Below the pieces are notes generated by a model. The model did not search any database. It worked only from the letters and a program-made list of their open reading frames with translations, and was not told where the DNA came from. Position numbers and translations under genes: made by a program. A stretch of 5,254 nucleotides of DNA, taken from the NCBI GenBank assembly GCA_022563075.1, contig JADFOC010000229.1, forward strand, positions 1 to 5,254. Direction: 5' to 3'. Source of the stretch: Pseudomonadota bacterium. GTDB lineage: Bacteria; Pseudomonadota; Gammaproteobacteria; Pseudomonadales; Pseudohongiellaceae. Position 1 is the first letter of the stretch. The number at the start of each line of letters is the position of its first letter. Below are positions 1 through 5,254 of this stretch, piece by piece.

Positions 1-1130
1 GCACAACGCTCGGTGGACATGTACGCAATGTGGGTCGGTTCTATCCGGCCTTGCTGGAATTAACCACTGCATCTATAGTCTCAAGATCGGTAGCACGTGC
101 ACAATCTATGTGTATCAATACCACCAGCGTATTTACCTATATGGGTGAAGACTTTGGCATCAGTGCTATGGTCGAGGCTCAGAATGTAGCGGGTTTTGTA
201 ACTCAGAATTATGTGGATGGATTTGCCAAGCTTGATATCGACGACTTGGGTCTGGGGGCGTTTTTCGCCTTCGAAGAGCTGCCTGGAATTGACAACGATT
301 TAACGAGTCGCAGTGCTCTCGGTGGCTCTCCTCCCAATGTGACTTGGCCAGATAATATTGCCCCTCTGATGGATCGCGGAATTGGCATGCTCTCGGGTAA
401 TTTAGTATTTGATAGGCCATCGGATAGCTCTGAAGATGGGCCTTATAGTGCACTTAGCATCGGGATAAACACGGCAGATAGTGATGGGGTTGCGCTGGAG
501 TTGGATATAGACCTCGACGAAGAGATGCCTCTTGCTAACGATGTTAAGCTCATTGCGACTGAAGATTTCCGCTATGGACGTTTGCTCATCGATAATTCCT
601 ATGGTCCAGAGACTGAGCCATTGGATATTCCCTTCAGAATTCAGTATTTTGATGGAACGGATTTTGTCCTGAATACCGATGACAGTTGTACCACCTTGTT
701 CTTCGAACAGACGTCAGCGCCCAGTGCGCTCACTTTTCTCACAGATGGTGGTAGTTATACCGAGAATCTGGATGATTCTGAGACAGTGATCGAAGTTGGT
801 TTCGATATTGAGCTTGGTCTGTTTGATGGACAAACCGCATTACGGGCCACAGATGCCGATCAGGATGTAGACCGGCCATTAGAAACTTCCGCACCCGGAA
901 TAGGTAATGAAGGAACTGTAGTAATCGAGTTTGATCTGAAACATGATTCCTTACCATTTTGGCTGGATTTCTTGTCTTACGACTGGCGCGTTGCAGGAGA
1001 ATTAGAAGATGACGAAAACAACGACCTGATTTACACGGATAATCCGAGGAGTCGCTTGGAGTTTGGCAGCTACCGAGGCCATGATCGGGTGATCAACTGG
1101 CAGGAGATTTACATAGGTCCCAACCCATAG
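1..1130 (+). CDS. MshQ-like DUF6701-domain protein, C-terminal part (5' end outside window)
   Basis: The reading frame is open to the left edge (codons begin at base 3) and ends with TAG at 1128-1130. A GTG at 30 is an internal valine: the upstream residues run directly into GRFYP, a motif near the start of the DUF6701 region, so this is a 3' fragment of a longer gene. From the GTG, 366 residues are visible. I recognise the family by C28 followed by FTYMG (35-39), the block DFRYGRLLIDNSYG (179-192), the segment FRIQYFDGTDFVLNTDDSC ending at C220, and the C-terminal pattern FGSYRGHDRVINWQEIY. Only two cysteines occur, C28 and C220, both at motif positions, so a disulfide is possible (inference). 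The protein is acidic with no membrane segment in this part, fitting an exported or surface protein. In MSHA-type pilus clusters such proteins are large and may carry an upstream lectin-like domain. Whether this one sits in a pilus cluster lies outside the window. It converges on ntrC and is probably functionally unrelated to it. Confidence 0.8.
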   Translation, partial: TTLGGHVRNVGRFYPALLELTTASIVSRSVARAQSMCINTTSVFTYMGEDFGISAMVEAQNVAGFVTQNYVDGFAKLDIDDLGLGAFFAFEELPGIDNDLTSRSALGGSPPNVTWPDNIAPLMDRGIGMLSGNLVFDRPSDSSEDGPYSALSIGINTADSDGVALELDIDLDEEMPLANDVKLIATEDFRYGRLLIDNSYGPETEPLDIPFRIQYFDGTDFVLNTDDSCTTLFFEQTSAPSALTFLTDGGSYTENLDDSETVIEVGFDIELGLFDGQTALRATDADQDVDRPLETSAPGIGNEGTVVIEFDLKHDSLPFWLDFLSYDWRVAGELEDDENNDLIYTDNPRSRLEFGSYRGHDRVINWQEIYIGPNP

Positions 1131-1329
1131 CCGATTACAAATCTGTCAGTGATTTGTGAATCAAAATTCTCTGGTTATGGCGTCCCAGATCTAAATAACG
1201 TCACTAGAGCAGGTCTGGTACTGGCTCACTTTCTCTATGCCTGGCATAAGGAGATTTATCTTCTAGCAGGCCTGAATTAGTGTATTTACAATCCACACAG
1301 ATCTACGATTCAACAAATTGCGCTACCGC
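1131..1329. other. Convergent intergenic spacer with small hairpins
   Basis: This 199-bp gap lies between the stop codons of two converging genes and contains no convincing ORF. It holds three inverted repeats. The first is GATTACAAATC/GATTTGTgAATC at 1133-1162 (11 pairs, one bulged G, 7-nt loop). The second is CCAGATCT/AGGTCTGG at 1185-1218 (8 pairs including one G-U, 18-nt loop). The third is the hairpin at 1232-1254, listed separately. None has a strong GC stem followed by a long U tract, so termination here would be weak or Rho-dependent. I see no RNA gene. Confidence 0.6.
1232..1264 (+). terminator. Weak candidate terminator of the DUF6701 gene
   Basis: TCTC-TATGC-CTG-GCATA-AG-GAGA forms a nine-pair stem with a 3-nt loop and a 2-nt bulge at 1232-1254, followed on the + strand by the T-rich stretch TTTATCTTCT. 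It lies about 100 nt past the stop at 1130. The stem is not GC-rich and the T tract is interrupted, so this is tentative. On the opposite strand no T tract follows, so it is unlikely to terminate ntrC. Confidence 0.3.
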
Positions 1330-2769
1330 CTAGTCCTCTCCACCCAAAACCGTATCATCTAAATTGCTGTGTGACTTGCCAAGTTCCTTTATCTTTCGCG
1401 TCAGCGTGTTGCGACCCCAGCCCAGCAAGTTAGCGGCGTCGCGGCGGCGCCCGGCGGTATGTTTGAGTGCGATATCGATCAGGGTGCGTTCAAACAGGGG
1501 AGTGGCTTGATTGAGTATGCCGGTGTTGCCCAGGCTCAGTTGCTGATCTGCCCAGATCTGTAGCGAGTGAGTCCAGCTGCTGGTGTTGCTGGCCTCGATT
1601 TCCTGGGCGGCAAATTCTGGTGGCAGATCGGTCAGGTGTACTTCGCGGCTGGACGCCATTACCGTAATCCAACGGCAGAAGTTCTCCAGTTGCCGTACAT
1701 TGCCGGGCCAGCTCAGGCCCACTAGATATTGCTCGGTTTCCGGCTTGAGTATTTTAGGTTCCACGTCTAACTCTTTGGCCGCGATAGCCAGGAAGTGACT
1801 GGCCAGACGAGGAATGTCCTCACGGCGATCGCTTAGCTTTGGAATATGGATGCGGATAACATTCAGGCGATGAAACAGGTCTTCGCGAAACTGATGTTCT
1901 TGCACCAGCTTTTCCAGATTCTGATGAGTGGCGGCAATAATCCGCACATCCACCTTTATCGAGGTGTGGCCACCCACCCGATAAAATTCTCCGTCTGATA
2001 AGACGCGCAGTAACCGTGTTTGTGTATCCGCCGGCATATCGCCGATCTCGTCCAGAAACAGCGTACCGCCGTTGGCCTGTTCGAAGCGTCCGGTGCGTTG
2101 ATGAATGGCACCGGTGAAGGCACCCTTCTCGTGGCCAAACAATTCTGATTCGACTAATTCCTTGGGAATTGCAGCGACGTTTAACGGCACGAAAGGTTTG
2201 TCGCGTCGCGGACTATGGTGATGTAAGGCGTGGGCAACCAGTTCCTTGCCGGTGCCGGATTCGCCGTTGATCAACACTGAAATATTCGACTGCGACAGGC
2301 GACCGATGGCACGAAACACCTCCTGCATGGCCGGTGCTTCACCGATAATCTCCTGGTTCTTCTCGATGCTCTGGTTGCTGGGTTCAATCTCTTTCTCACG
2401 TGAGTGCTCAAGCGCCCGCTTGGTCATGGCCACGGCTTCTTCGATATCGAAGGGCTTCGGCAAATACTCGAATGCGCCTCGAGAGTAAGAAGAAACGGCG
2501 CTGTCCAGGTCCGAGTGGGCAGTCATGATGATGACCGGCAGTTGTGGGTGCTTTTCCTGAATGCTGGAAAGTAAATCCAGGCCATTAATTCCAGGCATGC
2601 GGATATCGCTGATGATGGCACCGGGGGATTCTTGTGCCAGCCGATGCAATAGATCGTCGCCATTTTCGAAACTCACGGTACTAACGCCGGTCTTGCTGAG
2701 AGACTTTTCCAAAACCCAGCGTATGGATCGATCGTCGTCGACTATCCAAACTGAATCATGTGTGTTCAT
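1330..2769 (-). CDS. ntrC: Nitrogen regulation response regulator NtrC (NR(I)), sigma-54 activator
   Basis: This 479-residue protein has the standard NtrC order; E. coli NtrC has about 469. The receiver domain (about 1-120) has the acidic pocket D11/D12, phospho-acceptor D55 in ISDIRMPG, T83 and K105 in LPKPF. The AAA+ domain (about 140-380) has Walker A GESGTGKE (169-176), the sigma-54-contacting GAFTGA loop (216-221), Walker B GGTLFLDE (234-241), arginine-finger region [11 protein letters not shown] (294-304) and [11 protein letters not shown] Fis-type helix-turn-helix ends the protein ([24 protein letters not shown], 440-463). All key residues are intact. In known systems NtrB phosphorylates D55, and oligomers bound at enhancers drive open-complex formation by sigma-54 polymerase at nitrogen-stress promoters such as glnA, amtB and glnK. 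The ATG at 2769 follows ntrB by 36 nt, preceded by AGAAGG at 2786-2781 (11-nt spacing), consistent with co-transcription. Identity is essentially certain. Confidence 0.98.
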   Translation of the reverse strand: MNTHDSVWIVDDDRSIRWVLEKSLSKTGVSTVSFENGDDLLHRLAQESPGAIISDIRMPGINGLDLLSSIQEKHPQLPVIIMTAHSDLDSAVSSYSRGAFEYLPKPFDIEEAVAMTKRALEHSREKEIEPSNQSIEKNQEIIGEAPAMQEVFRAIGRLSQSNISVLINGESGTGKELVAHALHHHSPRRDKPFVPLNVAAIPKELVESELFGHEKGAFTGAIHQRTGRFEQANGGTLFLDEIGDMPADTQTRLLRVLSDGEFYRVGGHTSIKVDVRIIAATHQNLEKLVQEHQFREDLFHRLNVIRIHIPKLSDRREDIPRLASHFLAIAAKELDVEPKILKPETEQYLVGLSWPGNVRQLENFCRWITVMASSREVHLTDLPPEFAAQEIEASNTSSWTHSLQIWADQQLSLGNTGILNQATPLFERTLIDIALKHTAGRRRDAANLLGWGRNTLTRKIKELGKSHSNLDDTVLGGED

Positions 2770-2780
2770 TGTTTAAGCTA

Positions 2781-2786
2781 CCTTCT
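2781..2786 (-). promoter_or_regulatory. Ribosome binding site of ntrC
   Basis: The - strand reads AGAAGG here, 11 nt before the ATG at 2769 and inside the 36-nt ntrB-ntrC gap. It is a clearer Shine-Dalgarno than the one in front of ntrB, so ntrC can be initiated independently after co-transcription. Confidence 0.5.
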
Positions 2787-2805
2787 GGTCATAGTTAAGA
2801 ATAGG

Positions 2806-3894
2806 TCATGCAAACAGGGTCGAATCAGAAACTGGCAATACTACGGTAAAGCGGGTACTACCAGGTTTGCTTTCGCATTCAATCGAGCCTCGGTGCTGAT
2901 TGATAATGCCATGGGTAATGGAGAGACCCAGACCGGTCCCATCAGCCCTACCGCTGATCATGGGATAAAAGATCGAGTCGATGATATCGGGTGCTATGCC
3001 TGGGCCGTTATCGATCACCTCGATGCTGGCTGCCAGTCGATGGAAAGTAGATCGGATAGTCACGTTTCTTAATACCCGGGTACGCAACAATATCTTACCA
3101 AGCGTATGATCTACATCCGGACTGGTCAGTGATTGCATGGCATTGCGTACAATATTTAGCGTGGCCTGAATTAACTGCTCGGCATCGGCATGTATCGGTG
3201 GAATGCTGGGATCGTAATCTCGGGTAAGCTCGATGCCACACCCGTTGACTTCCGCTGCCACCAGACTCCTGACCCGCTCTAGCACTTCATGGATGTTGAT
3301 GTCCTGCATATCCGGTGGCTTGGGTGTGCCGATCAATCTATCTACCAGTCTGTGCAGACGATCCGCTTCTTCGATGATCACATTGGTGTAGTCGGTTAAT
3401 TCATTTCCTGAAAATTCCTGTGCCAGTAATTGCGCCGCCCCGCGAATACCTCCCAAAGGATTTTTTATCTCGTGTGCCAGGCCGCGCACCAACTCTCTGG
3501 TGGTCGCGTGAGCTGAGCTCAGGCTTTCTTCACGATTGATGCGATTGGCATGCTCTAGCGAATTAATTTCCAGTAACGCCTGCACCTCACCCTGCTCATC
3601 CAACGGATTAATTGAATAGTCCACGCTGATAGTCTTGCCGTGCAGCAGGCAAAACTCGACATTGCGTTTGGTGTAGCTGCTATTGCTGTTCAATGCTGCC
3701 TGCATCTCGTTGATATCTTCTGCTGCGTTGATAAATACGTCGCCGATGAAGAGTTGGTTTACTTTACGGTCACTCATTTCCAGCAGGTTCTCTGCCGCCA
3801 TATTGATGTAACGTAGACGCAGCTCGTTATCCAACAACATGACCCCAGTCTGGAGATTATCCAACAACCGTTTATATACGTTATCCAAGGTCAC
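2806..3894 (-). CDS. ntrB: Nitrogen regulation sensor histidine kinase NtrB (NR(II))
   Basis: This 362-residue cytoplasmic kinase/phosphatase acts on NtrC; E. coli NtrB (GlnL) has about 349. An N-terminal PAS domain (about 5-110; LLDNELRLRYINMAAENLL is typical) is followed by the dimerisation/phospho-acceptor region with the H box RELVRGLAHEIKNPLGGIRGAAQLL, phosphorylated at H141. The ATPase domain has the N box LNIVRNA (N251), G1 box DNGPGI (295-300), the NtrB-type FYPMISGR (309-316) and G2 box GTGLGLS (319-325). There are no transmembrane segments, as expected for NtrB. In known systems PII (GlnB) binds the kinase and turns it into a phosphatase when nitrogen is plentiful. The start is GTG at 3894. 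The next in-frame codon upstream that matters is the TAG at 3909-3907, which limits other choices. The upstream TGAG, 7 nt from the GTG, is a poor Shine-Dalgarno, suggesting low translation. Followed by ntrC after 36 nt. All catalytic motifs are present. Confidence 0.97.
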   Translation of the reverse strand: MTLDNVYKRLLDNLQTGVMLLDNELRLRYINMAAENLLEMSDRKVNQLFIGDVFINAAEDINEMQAALNSNSSYTKRNVEFCLLHGKTISVDYSINPLDEQGEVQALLEINSLEHANRINREESLSSAHATTRELVRGLAHEIKNPLGGIRGAAQLLAQEFSGNELTDYTNVIIEEADRLHRLVDRLIGTPKPPDMQDINIHEVLERVRSLVAAEVNGCGIELTRDYDPSIPPIHADAEQLIQATLNIVRNAMQSLTSPDVDHTLGKILLRTRVLRNVTIRSTFHRLAASIEVIDNGPGIAPDIIDSIFYPMISGRADGTGLGLSITHGIINQHRGSIECESKPGSTRFTVVLPVSDSTLFA

Positions 3895-3943
3895 ACGACA
3901 GCTCAGCTAATATTTAGATTTTGGTCAAGGTTTGGTCGCTTAC

Positions 3944-3972
3944 CGCACCTATGCTCGCACCTACGCTTAGGT
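3944..3972 (-). repeat. TAGGTGCG tandem repeat with inverted ACCTA half, ntrB leader
   Basis: On the - strand, TAGGTGCG occurs at 3963-3956 and again at 3951-3944, a 12-bp period. Immediately upstream an inverted copy, ACCTA (3972-3968), makes ACCTA-AGCG-TAGGT. The AGGTGCG core matches five of seven bases of the NtrC half-site TGGTGCA. The cluster overlaps the start point expected from the candidate sigma-54 promoter, so it could be an operator or weak NtrC sites. It may also be coincidental. Confidence 0.4.
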
Positions 3973-3977
3973 AGATA

Positions 3978-3993
3978 TGCAATAAGTAAACCA
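3978..3993 (-). promoter_or_regulatory. Candidate sigma-54 (-24/-12) promoter of ntrBC
   Basis: The - strand reads TTGGTTTACTTATTGCAT, with GG at 3992-3991 and GC at 3980-3979 separated by exactly 10 nt. The -12 element TTGCA matches the consensus fully, and the -24 element keeps only YTGG (TTGG), lacking the CACG extension. It predicts a start near 3967 and a leader of about 73 nt before the ntrB GTG. The NtrC palindrome 127 bp upstream strengthens the assignment. I saw no convincing sigma-70 promoter in the spacer, though one could be missed by eye. Confidence 0.5.
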
Positions 3994-4054
3994 ACTAGGC
4001 GCAAAGGAAAATCAGAGCCACAGACCATTATCCGGTGGGTTCGAGAATCCAGCG

Positions 4055-4069
4055 GCACCTTTGCGGGAC
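4055..4069. promoter_or_regulatory. Possible second, degenerate NtrC site
   Basis: The + strand GCACCT-TTG-CGGGAC keeps five of six bases in the left half and three of six in the right half of GCACCA-N3-TGGTGC. Its centre (4062) is 32 bp from that of the perfect site, the three-turn spacing known between the paired glnA enhancer sites of enteric bacteria. The match alone is weak; the spacing is what makes it worth listing. Confidence 0.3.
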
Positions 4070-4085
4070 TGGTGGGGGCCGAGTG

Positions 4086-4102
4086 TGCACCATTATGGTG
4101 CA
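4086..4102. promoter_or_regulatory. NtrC enhancer binding site (perfect palindrome)
   Basis: TGCACCA-TTA-TGGTGCA is a perfect dyad with seven-base arms and a 3-bp centre, matching the consensus established for enterobacterial NtrC (TGCACCA-N3-TGGTGCA). Its centre at 4094 lies about 127 bp upstream of the start predicted for the ntrB sigma-54 promoter, a normal enhancer distance. It is about 117 bp past the glnII stop and beyond the terminator, so it most likely serves ntrBC and implies autoregulation. Confidence 0.85.
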
Positions 4103-4138
4103 ATATTCAATAAAAACCCGGTGATAGATCTCAGCGGC

Positions 4139-4165
4139 CAAGAAAAGCCCGGGAAACCCGGGCTT
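4139..4165 (-). terminator. Intrinsic terminator of glnII (possibly bidirectional)
   Basis: AAGCCCGGG (4145-4153) and CCCGGGCTT (4157-4165) form a perfect nine-pair stem with a 3-nt loop. On the - strand the stem is followed by TTCTT (after the CTT of the stem, giving CTTTTCTT), an adequate U-rich tail, and it begins 46 nt after the glnII stop. On the + strand the tail is CTTCTTTG, so weaker termination in that direction is possible. It should cut down readthrough from glnII into ntrBC. Confidence 0.85.
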
Positions 4166-4210
4166 CTTTGCCTGCGGCTATTTAGCCTTGATCGAGAGGC
4201 TAGCGGTGAT

Positions 4211-5224
4211 TTAAGCCAGTGCTTCTTTGGTCGTCTTGATAATAACTGCCGCTACTTTATAAGGATCGGCGTTGGACGCCGTGCGTCGATCTTCCAGGCG
4301 TCCTTTCCAACCGTCCGAAACGGTGCCAATGGGGATTCTGATTGAGGCGCCGCGGTCGGCTACCGCATAACTGAACATATCGATAGCCTGGGTTTCATGC
4401 TCACCGGTTAAGCGCTGCTCATTATCTGCACCATAGACGCTAATGTGACGCTCGATGTTCTTACCAAAGGCCTCACAAATCTTGGTGAAGATAGCTTCGT
4501 CGCCGACTTCACGCATCGCAGTATTAGAGAAGTTCGCGTGCATGCCGGAGCCGTTCCAATCCAGATCCTTGCCCAGTGGCTTGGGATCGTAGTTAATGGA
4601 TAAGCCGTACCGTTCCGCCGTGCGTTCCAGCAGGTAACGCGCCATCCAGGTTTCATCGCCCGCATTCTTGGCGCCCTTGCCAAAGACCTGGAATTCCCAT
4701 TGACCGGCAGCGACTTCCGCATTGATGCCTTCAATATTGACACCGGCTTCGATACACAGGTCCAGGTGATCTTCGACACAGTCACGGCCATAGTTGTTAT
4801 TGGCGCCAACCGAGCAGTAATAAGGCCCCTGAGGGCCAGGATAGCCGCCGGCAGGGAAACCGGGGGGCAGGTTGGTCTTGCTATCCCACAGGAAATATTC
4901 TTGCTCGAAACCAAACCAGAAATCTTCGTCATCGTCGTCGATAGTGGCTCTAGCATTAGATTCATGTGGAGAGCCATCGGCGTTAAGAACTTCGCTCATC
5001 ACCAGGTAGGCATTGGCACGATCAGGATCAGGGTAGAGTGCCACCGGCTTCAACAGGCAGTCAGAGTCATCACCAGAAGCTTGCTCGGTTGAGCTGCCAT
5101 CGAACGCCCACATGGGACATTCCTCCAGGGTGCCATTAAAGTTGTCCCTTACTTGAGTCTTACTGCGCAAGCTTTGAGTGGGCTTATAGCCATCCAGCCA
5201 TATGTATTCTAGTTTTGTTCTCAT
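4211..5224 (-). CDS. glnII: Glutamine synthetase type II (eukaryote-like GSII)
   Basis: The enzyme makes glutamine from glutamate, ammonium and ATP in the cytoplasm. Its 337 residues fit GSII (roughly 330-370), not GSI (about 470). GSII signatures are visible: beta-grasp N-domain with WAFDGSST (39-46); metal-ligand motif GFEQEY (105-110); GPYYCSVGANNNYGRD (133-148); GINAEVAAGQWEFQVF (167-181); GSGMHANFS (225-233) for ATP/substrate binding; NEQRLTGEHET (268-278); RGASIRIP (291-298); and GRLEDRRTASNADPY (308-322). No catalytic motif is missing. GSII lacks the adenylylated-tyrosine segment of GSI, so control by GlnE is not expected. A short acidic run (DDDDED, 96-101) precedes the catalytic EQE. 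ATG at 5224 is preceded by AGGAG at 5240-5236. It lies upstream of ntrBC on the same strand, separated by a terminator. Nitrogen control is likely, but its promoter lies mostly beyond the right edge. The symbol follows GSII convention; a GSI glnA may exist elsewhere. Confidence 0.95.
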   Translation of the reverse strand: MRTKLEYIWLDGYKPTQSLRSKTQVRDNFNGTLEECPMWAFDGSSTEQASGDDSDCLLKPVALYPDPDRANAYLVMSEVLNADGSPHESNARATIDDDDEDFWFGFEQEYFLWDSKTNLPPGFPAGGYPGPQGPYYCSVGANNNYGRDCVEDHLDLCIEAGVNIEGINAEVAAGQWEFQVFGKGAKNAGDETWMARYLLERTAERYGLSINYDPKPLGKDLDWNGSGMHANFSNTAMREVGDEAIFTKICEAFGKNIERHISVYGADNEQRLTGEHETQAIDMFSYAVADRGASIRIPIGTVSDGWKGRLEDRRTASNADPYKVAAVIIKTTKEALA

Positions 5225-5235
5225 TTTCTATCTAT

Positions 5236-5240
5236 CTCCT
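5236..5240 (-). promoter_or_regulatory. Ribosome binding site of glnII
   Basis: The - strand reads AGGAG, a strong Shine-Dalgarno core, 11 nt before the ATG at 5224. The spacing is slightly long but supports this start. Only 30 nt upstream of the gene are in the window, ending in the palindrome TCGATATCGA (5243-5252), so its promoter cannot be judged. Confidence 0.7.
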
Positions 5241-5254
5241 AATCGATATCGACT

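Larger units (their letters stand above)
3895..4210. other. glnII-ntrB regulatory spacer
   Basis: This 316-bp non-coding stretch holds, in - strand order, the glnII terminator (4165-4139), a perfect NtrC palindrome (4102-4086), two weaker partial matches at 32-33 bp steps (centres about 4062 and 4029), a candidate sigma-54 promoter (3993-3978), an inverted/direct repeat cluster (3972-3944) and the ntrB leader. A 66-codon - strand frame (4103-3903) crosses these sites and has no recognisable homology or ribosome binding site. I treat it as non-coding. Confidence 0.7.

Noticed and set aside
2758..3072. 104-codon + strand ORF antisense to the end of ntrB
   Set aside because: It is antisense to conserved kinase motifs and has no independent support.
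4055..4066. GGCAC-CT-TTGC resembling a sigma-54 promoter on the + strand
   Set aside because: The GG and GC are only 8 nt apart start to start, whereas 12 is required, and no + strand gene follows.
3903..4103. 66-codon - strand ORF just upstream of ntrB, starting at the NtrC palindrome
   Set aside because: It has no recognisable motif, no ribosome binding site, and spans the NtrC site, sigma-54 element and repeat cluster. It is more likely chance.
4061..4345. 94-codon + strand ORF over the terminator and the glnII 3' end
   Set aside because: It reads through the hairpin and antisense to well-conserved glnII codons, and the product resembles nothing known.
4921..4940. GAC/GAT-rich triplet run inside glnII encoding DDDDED
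   Set aside because: It is too short to be a meaningful microsatellite and is in frame within an otherwise normal enzyme. It is a loop composition difference at most.
4408..4977. 189-codon - strand ORF inside glnII in another frame
   Set aside because: It overlaps a clearly real gene on the same strand, and its composition is typical of a frame shadow with no domain. The glnII frame has all family motifs.
5243..5252. Palindrome TCGATATCGA upstream of glnII
   Set aside because: It is a short palindrome at the window edge with no match to a known operator, and could be chance.

Overview
This window looks like chromosomal DNA of a gammaproteobacterium. The NtrB and NtrC proteins resemble the enterobacterial/pseudomonad forms across their full length, and the left-edge gene carries the C-terminal (DUF6701-type) region seen in MshQ-like proteins of MSHA-pilus gammaproteobacteria. 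The genus cannot be fixed from the sequence. A marine or environmental lineage is a guess.

Layout, left to right. Positions 1-1130 (+ strand) hold the 3' part of a gene for a large MshQ-like, DUF6701-containing surface or pilus-associated protein; its 5' end lies outside the window. Positions 1131-1329 are a convergent intergenic spacer with a few modest hairpins. The rest reads on the - strand, in transcription order from the right edge: a type II (eukaryote-like) glutamine synthetase (5224-4211), a strong hairpin terminator (4145-4165), a regulatory spacer, the nitrogen sensor kinase NtrB (3894-2806) and the sigma-54 activator NtrC (2769-1330).

The three - strand genes form a nitrogen-assimilation module. 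NtrB senses nitrogen status (in known systems through PII) and phosphorylates NtrC, which activates sigma-54 promoters. The glnII-ntrB spacer contains a perfect NtrC palindrome, TGCACCA-TTA-TGGTGCA, about 127 bp upstream of the start point predicted from a candidate -24/-12 promoter (GG-N10-GC) facing ntrB. Together with the terminator, this suggests that ntrBC has its own NtrC-activated promoter and does not rely mainly on readthrough from the glutamine synthetase gene.

The most notable point is that a GSII enzyme occupies the place usually held by GSI (glnA) in the classical glnA-ntrB-ntrC cluster. I see no mobile element, CRISPR array, RNA gene or wholly new system here. The interest lies in the regulatory spacer and the GSII substitution.
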